DNA from: Henricia sp. BOLD:AAB3569
Lineage: Eukaryota > Echinodermata > Asteroidea > Spinulosida > Echinasteridae
Assembly (NCBI GenBank): GCA_037783545.1
Contig: JBBELK010000535.1
Coordinates: forward strand, 1 to 64,000
Direction of reading: 5' to 3'
DNA length: 64,000 nt
The notes beneath the pieces were generated by a model. It did not search any database, was not told the origin of the DNA, and saw nothing but the letters and a program-made list of their open reading frames with translations. Shown here in pieces: positions 47,479-61,000 of this stretch (the first letter of the stretch is position 1; the number at the start of each line of letters is the position of its first letter). A program made the translations under genes and the position numbers.

Positions 47479-49070
47479 GTGCGCAATATAGAGAGTTTAG
47501 GGCATGCAAAATTTGAAGTTCGTCGGAACATTTTTCGACCTCCAAATTTGCCGACGTTTGGACCACACTTTGACCAAATTGCCGAGCCAAACTGCGGTGC
47601 GTTAACGACAGTCCGAATGACTGAGCATGCGCACAACTCAGGAGTACCCCAAAGAGGTGTGTACAGACAGCCACGGTTTGCGTGAGAGCAGTCAGGAAGC
47701 CTCAACCCAGTTTTTTCTAAACTTTGAAATTTCTCTGCCATTTCCCGGCGAAAGTCTGTCAATTTTTTATGACAAGTGCGCAATATAGAGAGTTTAGGGC
47801 ATGCAAAATTTGAAGTTCGTCGGAACATTTTTCGACCTCCAAATTTGCCGACGTTTGGACCACACTTTGACCAAATTGCCGAGCCAAACTGCGGTGCGTT
47901 AACGACAGTCCGAATGACTGAGCATGCGCACAACTCAGGAGTACCCCAAAGAGGTGTGTACAGACAGCCACGGTTTGCGTGAGAGCAGTCAGGAAGCCTC
48001 AACCCAGTTTTTTCTAAACTTTGAAATTTCTCTGCCATTTCCCGGCGAAAGTCTGTCAATTTTTTATGACAAGTGCGCAATATAGAGAGTTTAGGGCATG
48101 CAAAATTTGAAGTTCGTCGGAACATTTTTCGACCTCCAAATTTGCCGACGTTTGGACCACACTTTGACCAAATTGCCGAGCCAAACTGCGGTGCGTTAAC
48201 GACAGTCCGAATGACTGAGCATGCGCACAACTCAGGAGTACCCCAAAGAGGTGTGTACAGACAGCCACGGTTTGCGTGAGAGCAGTCAGGAAGCCTCAAC
48301 CCAGTTTTTTCTAAACTTTGAAATTTCTCTGCCATTTCCCGGCGAAAGTCTGTCAATTTTTTATGACAAGTGCGCAATATAGAGAGTTTAGGGCATGCAA
48401 AATTTGAAGTTCGTCGGAACATTTTTCGACCTCCAAATTTGCCGACGTTTGGACCACACTTTGACCAAATTGCCGAGCCAAACTGCGGTGCGTTAACGAC
48501 AGTCCGAATGACTGAGCATGCGCACAACTCAGGAGTACCCCAAAGAGGTGTGTACAGACAGCCACGGTTTGCGTGAGAGCAGTCAGGAAGCCTCAACCCA
48601 GTTTTTTCTAAACTTTGAAATGTCTCTGCCATTTCCCGGCGAAAGTCTGTCAATTTTTTATGACAAGTGCGCAATATAGAGAGTTTAGGGCATGCAAAAT
48701 TTGAAGTTCGTCGGAACATTTTTCGACCTCCAAATTTGCCGACGTTTGGACCACACTTTGACCAAATTGCCGAGCCAAACTGCGGTGCGTTAACGACAGT
48801 CCGAATGACTGAGCATGCGCACAACTCAGGAGTACCCCAAAGAGGTGTGTCCAGACAGCCACGGTTTGCGTGAGAGCAGTCAGGAAGCCTCAACCCAGTT
48901 GTTTCTAAACTTTGAAATTTCTCTGCCATTTCCCGGCGAAAGTCTGTCAATTTTTTATGACAAGTGCGCAATTTAGAGAGTTTAGGGCATGCAAAATTTG
49001 AAGTTCGTCGGAACATTTTTCGACCTCCAAATTTGCCGACGTTTGGACCACACTTTGACCAAATTGCCGA
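47479..49070. repeat. Array zone I: homogenised consensus run, units 160-165
   Basis: Units 160-163 (47,479-48,618) look identical to one another and to consensus. Unit 164 follows aaatgtct and has gtgtccag (48,848). Unit 165 follows a TTGTTT T1 tract and has aatttagag. It is the last clean stretch before the indel-rich part. Confidence 0.8.
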
Positions 49071-52000
49071 GCCAAATGCGGTGCGTTAACGACAGTCCGA
49101 ATGACTGAGCATGCGCACAACTCAGGAGTACCCCAAAGAGGTGTGTACAGACAGCCACGGGTTTGCGTGAGAGCAGTCAGGAAGCCTCAACCCAGTTTTT
49201 TCTAAACTTTGAAATTTCTCTGCCATTTTCCGGCGAAAGTCTGTCAATTTTTTATGACAAGTGCGCAATATAGAGAGTTTAGGGCATGCAAAATTTGAAG
49301 TTACGTCGGAACATTTTTCGACCTCCAAATTGCCGACGTTTGGACCACACTTTGACCAAATTGCCGAGCCAAACTGCGGTGCGTTAACGACAGTCCAAAT
49401 GACTGAGGCATGCGCACAACTCAGGAGTACCCCAAAGAGGTGTGTACAGACAGCCACGGTTTGCGTGAGAGCAGTCAGGAAGCCTCAACCCAGTTTTTTC
49501 TAAACTTTGAAATTTCTCTGCCATTTCCGGCGAAAGTCTGTCAATTTTTTATGACAAGTGCGCAATATAGAGAGTTTAGGGCATGCAAAATTTGAAGTTC
49601 GTCGGAACATTTTCGACCTCCAAATTTGCCGACGTTTGGACCACATTTTGACCAAATTGCCGAGCCAAACTGCGGTGCGTTAACGACAGTCCGAATGACT
49701 GAGCATGCGCACAACTCAGGAGTACCCCAAAGAGGTGTGTACAGACAGCCACGGTTTGCGTGAGAGCAGTCAGGAAGCCTCAACCCAGTTTTTTCTAAAC
49801 TTTGAAAATTTCTCTGCAGTTCCCGGCGAAAGGCTGTCAATTGTTTATGACAAGTGCGCAATATAGAGAGTTTAGGGCATGCAAAATTTGAAGTTCGTCG
49901 GAACATTTTTCGACCTCCAAATTGCCGACGTTTGGACCACACTTTGACCAAATTGCCGAGCCAAACTGCGGTGCGTTAACGACAGTCCGAATGACTGAGC
50001 AGCTGCGCACAACTCAGGAGTACCCCAAAGAGGTGTGTACAGACAGCCACGGTTTGCGTGAGAGCAGTCAGGAAGCCTCACCCAGTTTTTTTCTAAACTT
50101 TATAATTTCTCTGCCATTTCCCGGCGAAAGTCTGTCAATTTTTTATGACAAGTGCGCAATATAGAGAGTTTAGGGCATGCAAAAGTTGAAGTTCGTCGGA
50201 ACATTTTTCGACCTCCAAATTTGCCGACGTTAGGACCACACTTTGACCAAATTGCCGAGCCAAACTGCGGTGCGTTAACGACAGTCCGAATGACTGAGCA
50301 TGCGCACAACTCAGGAGTACCCCAAAGAGGTGTGTACAGACAGCCACGGTTTGCGTGAGAGCAGTCAGGAAGCCTCAACCCAGTTTTTTCTAAACTTTGA
50401 AATTTCTCTGCATTTCCCGGCGAAGGCTGTCAATTTTTTATGACAAGTGCGCAATATAGAGAGTTTAGGGCATGCAAAATTTGAAGTTCGTCGGAACATT
50501 TTTCGACCTCCAAATTTGCCGACGTTTGGACCACACTTTGACCAAATTGCCCGAGCCAAACTGCGGTGCGTTAACGACAGGTCCGAATGACTGAGCATTG
50601 CGCACAACTCAGGAGTACCCCAAAGAGGTGTGTGTCCAGACAGCCACGGTTTGCGTGAGAGCAGTCAGGAAGCCTCAACCCAGTTGTTTCTAAACTTTGA
50701 AATTTCTCTGCCATTTCCCGGCGAAAGTCTGTCAATTTTTTATGACAAGTGCGCAATATAGAGAGTTTAGGGCATGCAAAATTTGAAGTTCGTCGGAACA
50801 TTTTTCGACCTCCAAATTTGCCGACGTTTGGACCACACTTTGACCAAATTGCCGAGCCAAACTGCGGTGCGTTAACGACAGTCCGAATGACTGAGCATGC
50901 GCACAACTCAGGAGTACCCCAAAGAGGTGTGTACAGACAGCACGGTTTGCGTGAGAGCAGTCAGGAAGCCTCAACCCAGTTTTTTCTAAACTTTGAAATT
51001 TCTCTGCCATTTCCCGGCGAAAGTCTGTCAATTTTTATGACAAGTGCGCAATATAGAGAGTTTAGGGCATGCAAAATTTGAAGTTCGTCGGAACATTTTT
51101 CGACCCTCCAAAATTTGCCGACGTTTGGACCACACTTTGACCAAATTGCCGAGCCAAACTGCGGTGCGTTAACGACAGTCCGAATGACTGAGCATGCGCA
51201 CAACTCAGGAGTACCCCAAAGAGGTGTGTACAGACAGCCACGGTTTGCGTGAGAGCAGTCAGGAAGCCTCAACCCAGTTTTTTCTAAACTTTATAATTTA
51301 TCTGCCATTTCCCGGCGAAAGTCTGTCAATTTTTTATGACAAGTGCGCAATATAGAGAGTTTAGGGCATGCAAAATTTGAAGTTCGTCGGAACATTTTTT
51401 CGACCGTCCAAATTTGCCGACGTTTGGACCACACTTTGACCAAATTGCCGAGCCAAACTGCGGTGCGTTAACGACAGTCCGAATGACTGAGCATGCGCAC
51501 AACTCAGGAGTACCCCAAAGAGGTGTGTACAGACAGCCACGGTTTGCGTGAGAGCAGTCAGGAAGCCTCAACCCAGTTTTTTCTAAACTTTGAAATTTCT
51601 CTGCCATTTCCCGGCGAAAGGCTGTCAATTTTTATGACAAGTGCGCAATATAGAGAGTTTAGGGCATGCAAAATTTGAAGTTCGTCGGAACATTTTTCGA
51701 CCTCCAAATTTGCCGACGTTTGGACCACACTTTGACCAAATTGCCGAGCCAAACTGCGGTGCGTTAACGACAGTCCGAATGACTGAGCATGCGCACAACT
51801 CAGGAGTACCCCAAAGAGGTGTGTACCGACAGCCACGGTTTGCGTGAGAGCAGTCAGGAAGCCTCAAACCCAGTTTTTTTCTAAACTTTGAAATTTCTCT
51901 GCCATTTCCCGGCGAAAGTCTGTCAATTTTTTATGACAAGTGCGCAATATAGAGAGTTTAGGGCATGCAAAATTTGAAGTTCGTCGGAACATTTTTCGAC

Positions 52001-55000
52001 CTCCAAATTTGCCGACGTTTGGACCACACTTTGACCAAATTGCCGAGCCAAACTGCGGTGCGTTAACGACAGTCCGAAATGACTGAGCATGCGCACAACT
52101 CAGGAGTACCCCAAAGAGGTGTGTACAGACAGCCACGGTTTGCGTGAGAGCAGTCAGGAAGCCTCAACACCAGTTTTTTCTAAACTTTGAAATTTCTCTG
52201 CCATTTCCCGGCGAAAGTCTGTCAATTTTTTATGACAAGTGCGCAATATAGAGAGTTTAGGGCATGCAAAATTTGAAGTTCGTCGGAACATTTTTCGACC
52301 TCCAAATTTGCCGACGTTTGGACCACATTTGACCAAATTGCCGAGCCAAACTGCGGTGCGTTAACGACAGTCCGAATGACTGAGCATGCGCACAACTCAG
52401 AGTACCCCAAAGAGGTGTGTACAGACAGCCACTGGTTTGCGTGAGAGCAGTCAGGAAGCCTCAACCCAGTTTTTTCTAAACTTTGAAATTTCTCTGCCAT
52501 TTCCCGGCGAAAGCTGTCAATTTTTTATGACAAGTGCGCAATATAGAGAGTTTAGGGCATGCAAAAATTTGAAGTTCGTCGGAACATTTTTCGACCTCCA
52601 AATTTGCCGACGTTTGGACCCACACTTTGACCAAATTGCCGAGCCAAACTGCGGTGCGTTAACGACAGTCCGAATGACTGAGCTTGCGCACAACTCAGGA
52701 GTACCCCAAAGAGGTGTGTACAGACAGCCACAGGTTTGCGTGAGAGCAGTCAGGAAGCCTCACCCAGTTGTTTCTAAACTTTGAAATTTCTCTGCCATTT
52801 CCCCGGCGAAAGTCTGTCAATTTGTTATGACAAGTGCGCAATATAGAGAGTTTAGGGCATGCAAAATTTGAAGTTCGTCGGAACATTTTTCGACCTCCAA
52901 ATTTGCCGACGTTTGGACACACTTTCACCAAATTGCCGAGCCAAACTGCGGTGCGTTAAACGACAGTCCGAATGACTGAGCATGGCGCACAACTCAGGAG
53001 TACCCCAAAGAGGTGTGTACAGACAGCCACGGTTTGCGTGAGAGCAGTCAGGAAGCCTCAACCCAGTTTTTTCTAAACTTTGAAATTTCTCTGCCATTTC
53101 CCGGCGAAAGTCTGTCAATTTTTTATGACAAGTGCGCAATATAGAGAGTTTAGGGCATGCAAAATTTGAAGTTCGTCGGAACATTTTTCGACCTCCAAAT
53201 TTGCCGACGTTTGGACCACACTTTGACCAAATTGCCGAGCCAAACTGCGTGCGTTAACGACAGTCCGAATGACTGAGCATGCGCACAACTCAGGAGTACC
53301 CCAAAGAGGTGTGTACAGACAAGCCACAGGTTTTGCGTGAGAGCAGTCAGGAAGCCTCAACCCAGTTTTTCTAAACTTTGAAATTTCTCTGCCATTTCCC
53401 GGCGAAAGTCTGTCAATTTTTTATGACAAGTGCGCAATATAGAGAGTTTAGGGCATGCAAAATTTGAAGTTCGTCGGAACATTTTTCGACCCTCCAAATT
53501 TGCCGACGTTTGGACCACACTTTGACCCAAATTGCCGAGCCAAACTGCGGTGCGTTAACGACAGTCCGAATGACTGAGCATGCGCACAACTCAGAGTACC
53601 CCAAAAGAGGTGTGTACAGACAGCCACTGTTTGCGTGAGAGCAGTCAGGAAGCCTCAACCCAGTTTTTTCTAAACTTTGAAATTTCTCTGCCATTCTCCG
53701 GCGAAAGTCTGTCAATTTGTTTATGACAAGTGCGCAATATAGAGAGTTTAGGGCATGCAAAATTGAAGTTCGTCGGAACATTTTTCGACCTCCAAATTTG
53801 CCGACGTTTGGACCTACACTTTGACCAAAATTGCCGAGCCAAACTGCGGTGCGTTAACGACAGTCCGAATGACTGAGCAATGTGCACAACTCAGGAGTAC
53901 CCCAAAGAGGTGTGTACAGACAGCCACGGTTTGCTGAGAGCAGTCAGGACAGCCTCACCCATTTTTTTCTAAACTTTGAAATTTCTCTGCCATTTCCCGG
54001 CGAAAGTCTGTCAATTTTGTTATGACAAGTGCGCAATATAGAGAGTTTAGGGCATGCAAAATTTGAAGTTCGTCGGAACATTTTTCGACCTCCAAATTTG
54101 CCGACGTTTGGACCACACTATTTGACCCAATTGCCGAGCCAAACTGCGGTGCGTTAAACGACAGTCCGAATGACCTGAGCATGCGCCACAACTCAGGAGT
54201 ACCCCAAAGAGGTGTGTACAGACAGCCACGGTTTGCGTGAGAGCAGTCAGGAAGCCTCAACCCAGTTTTTTCTAAACTTTGAAATTTCTCTGCCATTTCC
54301 CGGCGAAAGTCTGTCAATTTTTTATGACAAGTGCGCAATATAGAGAGTTTAGGGCATGCAAAATTTGAAGTTCGTCGGACATTTTTCGACCTCCAAATTT
54401 GGCCGGACGTTTGGACCACACTTTGACCAAATTGCCGAGCCCAAACTGCGGTGCGTTAACGACCGTCCGAATGACTGAGCATGCGCACAACTCAGGAGTA
54501 CCCCAAAGAGGTGTGTACAGACAGCCACGGTTTGCGTGAGAGCAGTCAGGAAGCCTCAACACCAGTTTTTTCTAAACTTGAAATTTCTCTGCCATTTCCG
54601 AGCGAAAGTCTGTCAATTTTTTATGACAAGTGCGCAATATAGAGAGTTTAGGGCATGCAAAATTTGAAGTTCGTCGGAACATTTTCGACCTCCAAATTTG
54701 CCGACGTTTGGACCACACTTTGACCAAATTGCGAGCCAAACTGCGGTGCGTTAACGACAGTCCGAATGACTGAGCATGCGCACAACTCAGGAGTACCCCA
54801 AAGAGGTGTGTACAGACAGCCACAGTTTGCGTGAGAGCAGTCCAGGAAGCCTCAACCCAGTTGTTTCTAAACTTTGACATTTCTCTGCCATTTCCCGGCG
54901 AAAGTCTGTCAATTTTTTATGACAAGTGCGCAATATAGAGAGTTTAGGGCATGCAAAATTTGAAGTTCGTCGGAACATTTTTCGACCTCCAAATTTGCCG

Positions 55001-58000
55001 ACGTTTGGACCACACTTTCGACCAAATTGCCGAGCCAAACTGCGGTGCGTTAACGACAGTCCGAATGACTGAGCATGCGCACAACTCAGGAGTACCCCAA
55101 AGAGGTGTGTACAGACAGCCACGGTTTGCGTGAGAGCAGTCAGGAAGCCTCAACCCAGTTTTTTTCTAAACTTTGAAATTTCTCTGCCATTTCCCGGCGA
55201 AAGTCTGTCAATTTTTTATGACAAGTGCGCAATATAGAGAGTTTAGGGCATGCAAAATTTGAAGTTCGTCGGAACATTTTTCGACCTCCAAATTTGCCGA
55301 CGTTTGGACCACACTTTGACCAAATTGCCGAGCCAAACTGCGGTGCGTTAACGACAGTCCGAATGACTGAGCATGCGCACAACTCAGGAGTACCCCAAGA
55401 GGTGTGTACAGACAGCCACAGGTTTGCGTGAGAGCAGTCAGGACAGCCTCAACCCAGTTTTTTCTAAACTTTGAAATTTCTCTGCCATTTCCCGGCGAAA
55501 GTCTGTCAATTTTGTATGACAAGTGCGAATATAGAGAGTTTAGGGCATGCAAAAATTTGAAGTTCGTCGGAACAATTTTTCGACCTCCAAATTTGCCGAC
55601 GTTTGGACCACACTTTGACCAAATTGCCGAGCCAAACTGCGGTGCGTTAACGACAGTCCGAATGACTGAGCATGCGCACAACTCAGAGTACCCCAAAGAG
55701 GTAGTGTACAGACAGCCACGGTTTGCGTGAGAGCAGTCAGGAAGCCTCAACCCAGTTTTTTCTAAAACTTTGAAATTTCTCTGCCATTTCCCGGCGAAAG
55801 TCTGTCAATTTTTTATGACAAGTGCGCAATATAGAGAGTTTAGGGGCATGCAAAATTGAAGTTCGTGCGAACATTTTTCGGACCTCCAAATTTGCCGACG
55901 TTTGGACCACACTTTGACCAAATTGCCGAGCCAAACTGCGGTGCGTTAACGACAGTCCGAATGACTGAGCATGCGCACAACTCAGGAGTACCCCAAAGAG
56001 GTGTGTACAGACAGCCACGGTTTGCGTGAGAGCAGTCAGGAAGCCTCAACCCCAGTTTTTTCTAAACTTTGAAATTTCTCTGCCATTTTCCGGCGAAAGT
56101 CTGTCAATTTTTTATGACAAGTGCGCAATATAGAGAGTTTAGGGCATGCAAAATTTGAAGTTCGTCGGAACATTTTTCGACCTCCAAATTTGCCGGACGT
56201 TTGGACCACACTTTGACCAAATTGCCGAGCCAAACTGCGGTGCGTTAACGACAGTCCGAATGACTGAGCATGCGCACAACTTCAGGAGTACCCCAAAGAG
56301 GTGTGTACAGACAGGCCACAGTTTGCGTGAGAGCAGTCAGGAAGCCTCAACCCAGTTTGTTTCTAAACTTTGACATTTCTCTGCCATTTCCCGGCGAAAG
56401 TCTGTCAATTTGTTATGACAAGTGCGCAATATAGAGAGTTTAGGGCATGCAAAATTTGAAGTCGTCGGAACATTTTTCGACCTCCAAATTTGCCGACGTT
56501 TGGACCACACTTTGCACCAAATTGCCGAGCCAAACTGCGGTGCGTTAACGACAGTCCGAATGACTGAGCATGCGCACAACTCAGGAGTACCCCAAAGAGG
56601 TGTGTACAGACAGCCACGGTTTGCGTGAGAGCAGTCAGGAAGCCTCAACCCAGTTTTTTCTAAACTTTGAAATTTCTCTGCCATTCCCGGCGAAAGTCTG
56701 TCAATTTTTTATGACAAGTGCGCAATATAGAGAGTTTAGGGCATGCAAAATTTGAAGTTCGTCGGAAACATTTTTCGACCTCCAAATTTGCCGACGTTTG
56801 GACCACACTTTGACCAAATTGCCGAGCCAAACTGGCGTGGCGTTAACGACAGTCCGAATGACTGAGCATGCGCACATACTCAGGAGTACCCCAAAGAGGT
56901 GTGTACAGACAGCCACAGTTTGCGTGAGAGCAGTCAGGAAGCCTCAACCCAGTTTTTTCTAAACTTTGAAATTTCTCTGCCATTTCCCGGCGAAAGTCTG
57001 TCAATTTTTTATGACAAGTGCGCAATATAGAGAGTTTAGGGCATGCAAATTTGAAGTTCGTCGGAACATTTTTCGACCTCCAAATTTTGCCGACGTTTGG
57101 ACCACACTTTGACCAAATTGCCGAGCCAAACTGCGGTGCGTTAACGACAGTCCGAATGACTGAGCATGCGCACAACTCAGGAGTACCCCAAAGAGGTGTG
57201 TACAGACAGCCACGGTTTGCGTGAGAGCAGTCAGGAAGCCTCAACCCAGTTTTTTTCTAAACTTTGAAATTTCCTCTGCCATTTCCCGGCGAAAGTCTGT
57301 CAATTTTTTATGACAAGTGCGCAATATAGAGAGTTTAGGGCATGCAAAATTTGAAGTTCGTCGGAACATTTTTCGACCTCCAAATTGCCGACGTTTGGAC
57401 CACACTTTGACCAAATTGCCCGAGCCAAACTGCGGTGCGTTAACGACAGTCCGAATGACTGAGCATGCGCACAACTCAGGAGTACCCCAAAGAGGTAGTG
57501 TACAGACAGCCACGGTTTGCGTGAGAGCAGTCAGGAAGCCTCAACCCAGTTTTTTTCTAAACTTTGAAATTTCTCTGCCATTTCCCGGCGAAAGTCTGTC
57601 AATTTTTTATGACAAGTGCGCAATATAGAGAGTTTAGGGCATGCAAAATTTGAAGTTCGTCGGAACATTTTTCGACCTCCAAATTTGCCGACGTTTGGAC
57701 CACACTTTGACCAAATTGCCGAGCCAAACTGCGGTGCGTTAACGACAGTCCGAATGACTGAGCATGCGCACAACTCAGGAGTACCCCAAAGAGGTGTGTA
57801 CAGACAGCCACGGTTTGCGTGAGAGCAGTCAGGAAGCCTCAACCCAGTTTTTTCTAAACTTTGAAATTTCTCTGCCATTTCCCGGCGAAAGTCTGTCAAT
57901 TTTTTATGACAAGTGCGCAATATAGAGAGTTTAGGGCATGCAAATTTGAAGTTCGTCGGAACATTTTTCGACCTCCAAATTTGCCGACGTTTGGACCACA

Positions 58001-61000
58001 CTTTGACCAAATTGCCGAGCCAAACTGCGGTGCGTTAACGACAGTCCGAATGACTGAGCATGCGCACAACTCAGGAGTACCCCAAAGAGTGTGTACAGAC
58101 AGCCACGGGTTTGCGTGAGAGCAGTCAGGAAGCCTCAACCCAGTTTTTTCTAAACTTTGAAATTTCTCTGCCATTTCCCGGCGAAAGTCTGTCAATTTTT
58201 TATGACAAGTGCGCAATATAGAGAGTTTAGGGCATGCAAAATTTGAAGTTCGTCGGAACATTTTTCGACCTTCCAAATTTGCCGACGTTTGGACCACACT
58301 TTGACCAAATTGCCGAGCCAAACTGCGGTGCGTTAACGACAGTCCGAATGACTGAGCATGCGCACAACTCAGGAGTACCCCAAAGAGGTGTGTACAGACA
58401 GCCACGGTTTGCGTGAGAGCAGTCAGGAAGCCTCAACCCAGTTTTTTTCTAAACTTTGAAATTTCTCTGCCATTTCCCGGCGAAAGTCTGTAAATTTTTT
58501 ATGACAAGTGCGCAATATAGAGAGTTTAGGGCATGCAAAATTTGAAGTTCGTCGGAACATTTTTCGACCTCCAAATTTGCCGACGTTTGGACCACACTTT
58601 GACCAAATTGCCGAGCCAAACTGCGGTGCGTTAACGACAGTCCGAATGACTGAGCATGCGCACAACTCAGGAGTACCCCAAAGAGGTGTGTACAGACAGC
58701 CACGGTTTGCGTGAGAGCAGTCAGGAAGCCTCAACCCAGTTTTTTTCTAAACTTTGAAATTTCTCTGCCATTTCCCGGCGAAAGTCTGTCAATTTTTTAT
58801 GACAAGTGCGCAATATAGAGAGTTTAGGGCATGCAAAATTTGAAGTTCGTCGGAACATTTTTTCGACCTCCAAATTTGCCGACGTTTGGACCACACTTTG
58901 ACCAATTGCCGAGCCAAACTGCGGTGCGTTAACGACAGTCCGAATGACTGAGCATGCGCACAACTCAGGAGTACACCAAAGAGGTGTGTACAGACAGCAC
59001 GGTTTGCGTGAGAGCAGTCAGGAAGCCTCAACCAGTTTTTTCTAAACTTTGAAATTTCTCTGCCATTTCCCGGCGAAAGTCTGTAATTTTTTATGACAAG
59101 TGCGCAATATAGAGAGTTTAGGGCATGCAAAATTGAAGTTCGTCGGAACATTTTTCGACCTCCAAATTTGCCGACGTTTGGGACCCAGCACTTTGACCAA
59201 ATTGCCGAGCCAAACTGCGGTGCGTTAACGACAGTCCGAATGACTGAGCATGCGCACAACTCAGGAGTACCCCAAAGAGGTGTGTACAGACAGCCACGGT
59301 TTGCGTGAGAGCAGTCAGGACAGCCTCAACCCAGTTTTTTCTAAACTTTGAAATTTCTCTGCCATTTCCAGGCGAAAGTCTGTCAATTTTTTATGACAAG
59401 TGCGCAATATAGAGAGTTTAGGGCATGCAAAATTTGAAGTTCGTCGGAACATTTTTCGACCTCCAAATTTGCCGACGTTTGGACCACACTTTGACCAATT
59501 GCCGAGCCAAACTGCGGTGCGTTAACGACAGTCCGAATGACTGAGCATGCGCACAACTCAGGAGTACCCCAAAGAGGTGTGTACAGACAGCCACGGTTTG
59601 CGTGAGAGCAGTCAGGAAGCCTCAACCCAGTTTTTTTCTAAACTTTGAAATTTCTCTGCCATTTCCGCGCGAAAGTCTGTCAATTTGTTATGACAAGTGC
59701 GCAATATAGAGAGTTTAGGGCATGCAAAATTTGAAGTTCGTCGGAACATTTTTCGACCTCCAAATTTGCCGACGTTTGGACCACACTTTGACCAAATTGC
59801 CGAGCCAAACTGCGGTGCGTTAACGACAGTCCGAATGACTGAGCATGCGCACAACTCAGGAGTACCCCAAAGAGGTGTGTACAGACAGCCACGGTTTGCG
59901 TGAGGAGCAGTCAGGAAGCCTCAACCCAGGTTTTTTCTAAACTTTGAAATTTCTCTGCCATTTCCCGCGAAAGTCTGTCAATTTTTTATGACAAGTGCGC
60001 AATATAGAGAGTGTTAGGGCATGCAAAAATTTGAAGTTCGTCGGAACATTTTTCGACCTCCAAATTTGCCGACGTTTGGACCACACTTTGACCAATTGCC
60101 GAGCCAAACTGCGGTGCGTTAACGACAGTCCGAATGGACTGAGCATGCGCACAACTCAGGAGGTACCCCAAAGAGGTGTGTACAGACACGCCACGGTTTG
60201 CGTGAGAGCAGTCAGGAAAGCCTCAATCCCAGTTTTTTTTCTAAACTTTGAAATTTCTCTGCCATTTCCCGGCGAAAGTCTGTCAATTTTTTATGACAAG
60301 TGGCGCAATATAGAGAGTGTTAGGGCATGCAAAATTTGAAGTTCGTCGGAACATTTTTCGACCTCCAAATTTGCCGACGTTTGGACCACACTTTGACCAA
60401 ATTGCCGAGCCAAACTGCGGTGCGTTAACGACAGTCCGAATGACTGAGCATGCGCACAACTCTGGAGTACCCCAAAGAGGTAGTGTACAGACAGCCACGG
60501 TTTGCGTGAGAGCAGTCAGGAAGCCTCAACCCAGTTTTTTTCTAAACTTTGAAATTTCTCTGCCATTTCCCGGCGAAAGTCTGTCAATTTTTTATGACAA
60601 GTGCGCAATATAGAGAGTTTAGGGCATGCAAAATTTGGAAGTTCGTCGGAACATTGTTCGACCTCCAATTTGCCGACGGTTTGGACCACACTTTGACCAA
60701 GATTGCTCGAGCCAAACTGCGGTGCGTTAACGACAGTCCGAATGGACTGAGCAGTGCGCACAAACTGCGAGGGAGGGTACCCCAAAGAGGTGTGTACAGA
60801 CAGCCACAGGTTTGCGTGAGAGCAGTCAGAAGCCTCAACCCAGTTGTTTCCTAAACTTTGAAATTTCTCTGCCATTTCCCGGCGAAAGTCTGTCAATTTT
60901 TTATGACAAGTGCGCAATATAGAGAGTTTTAGGGCATGCAAATTTGAAGGTTCGTCGGAACATTTTCGGAACCTCCAAATTTGCCGACGTTTGACCACAC

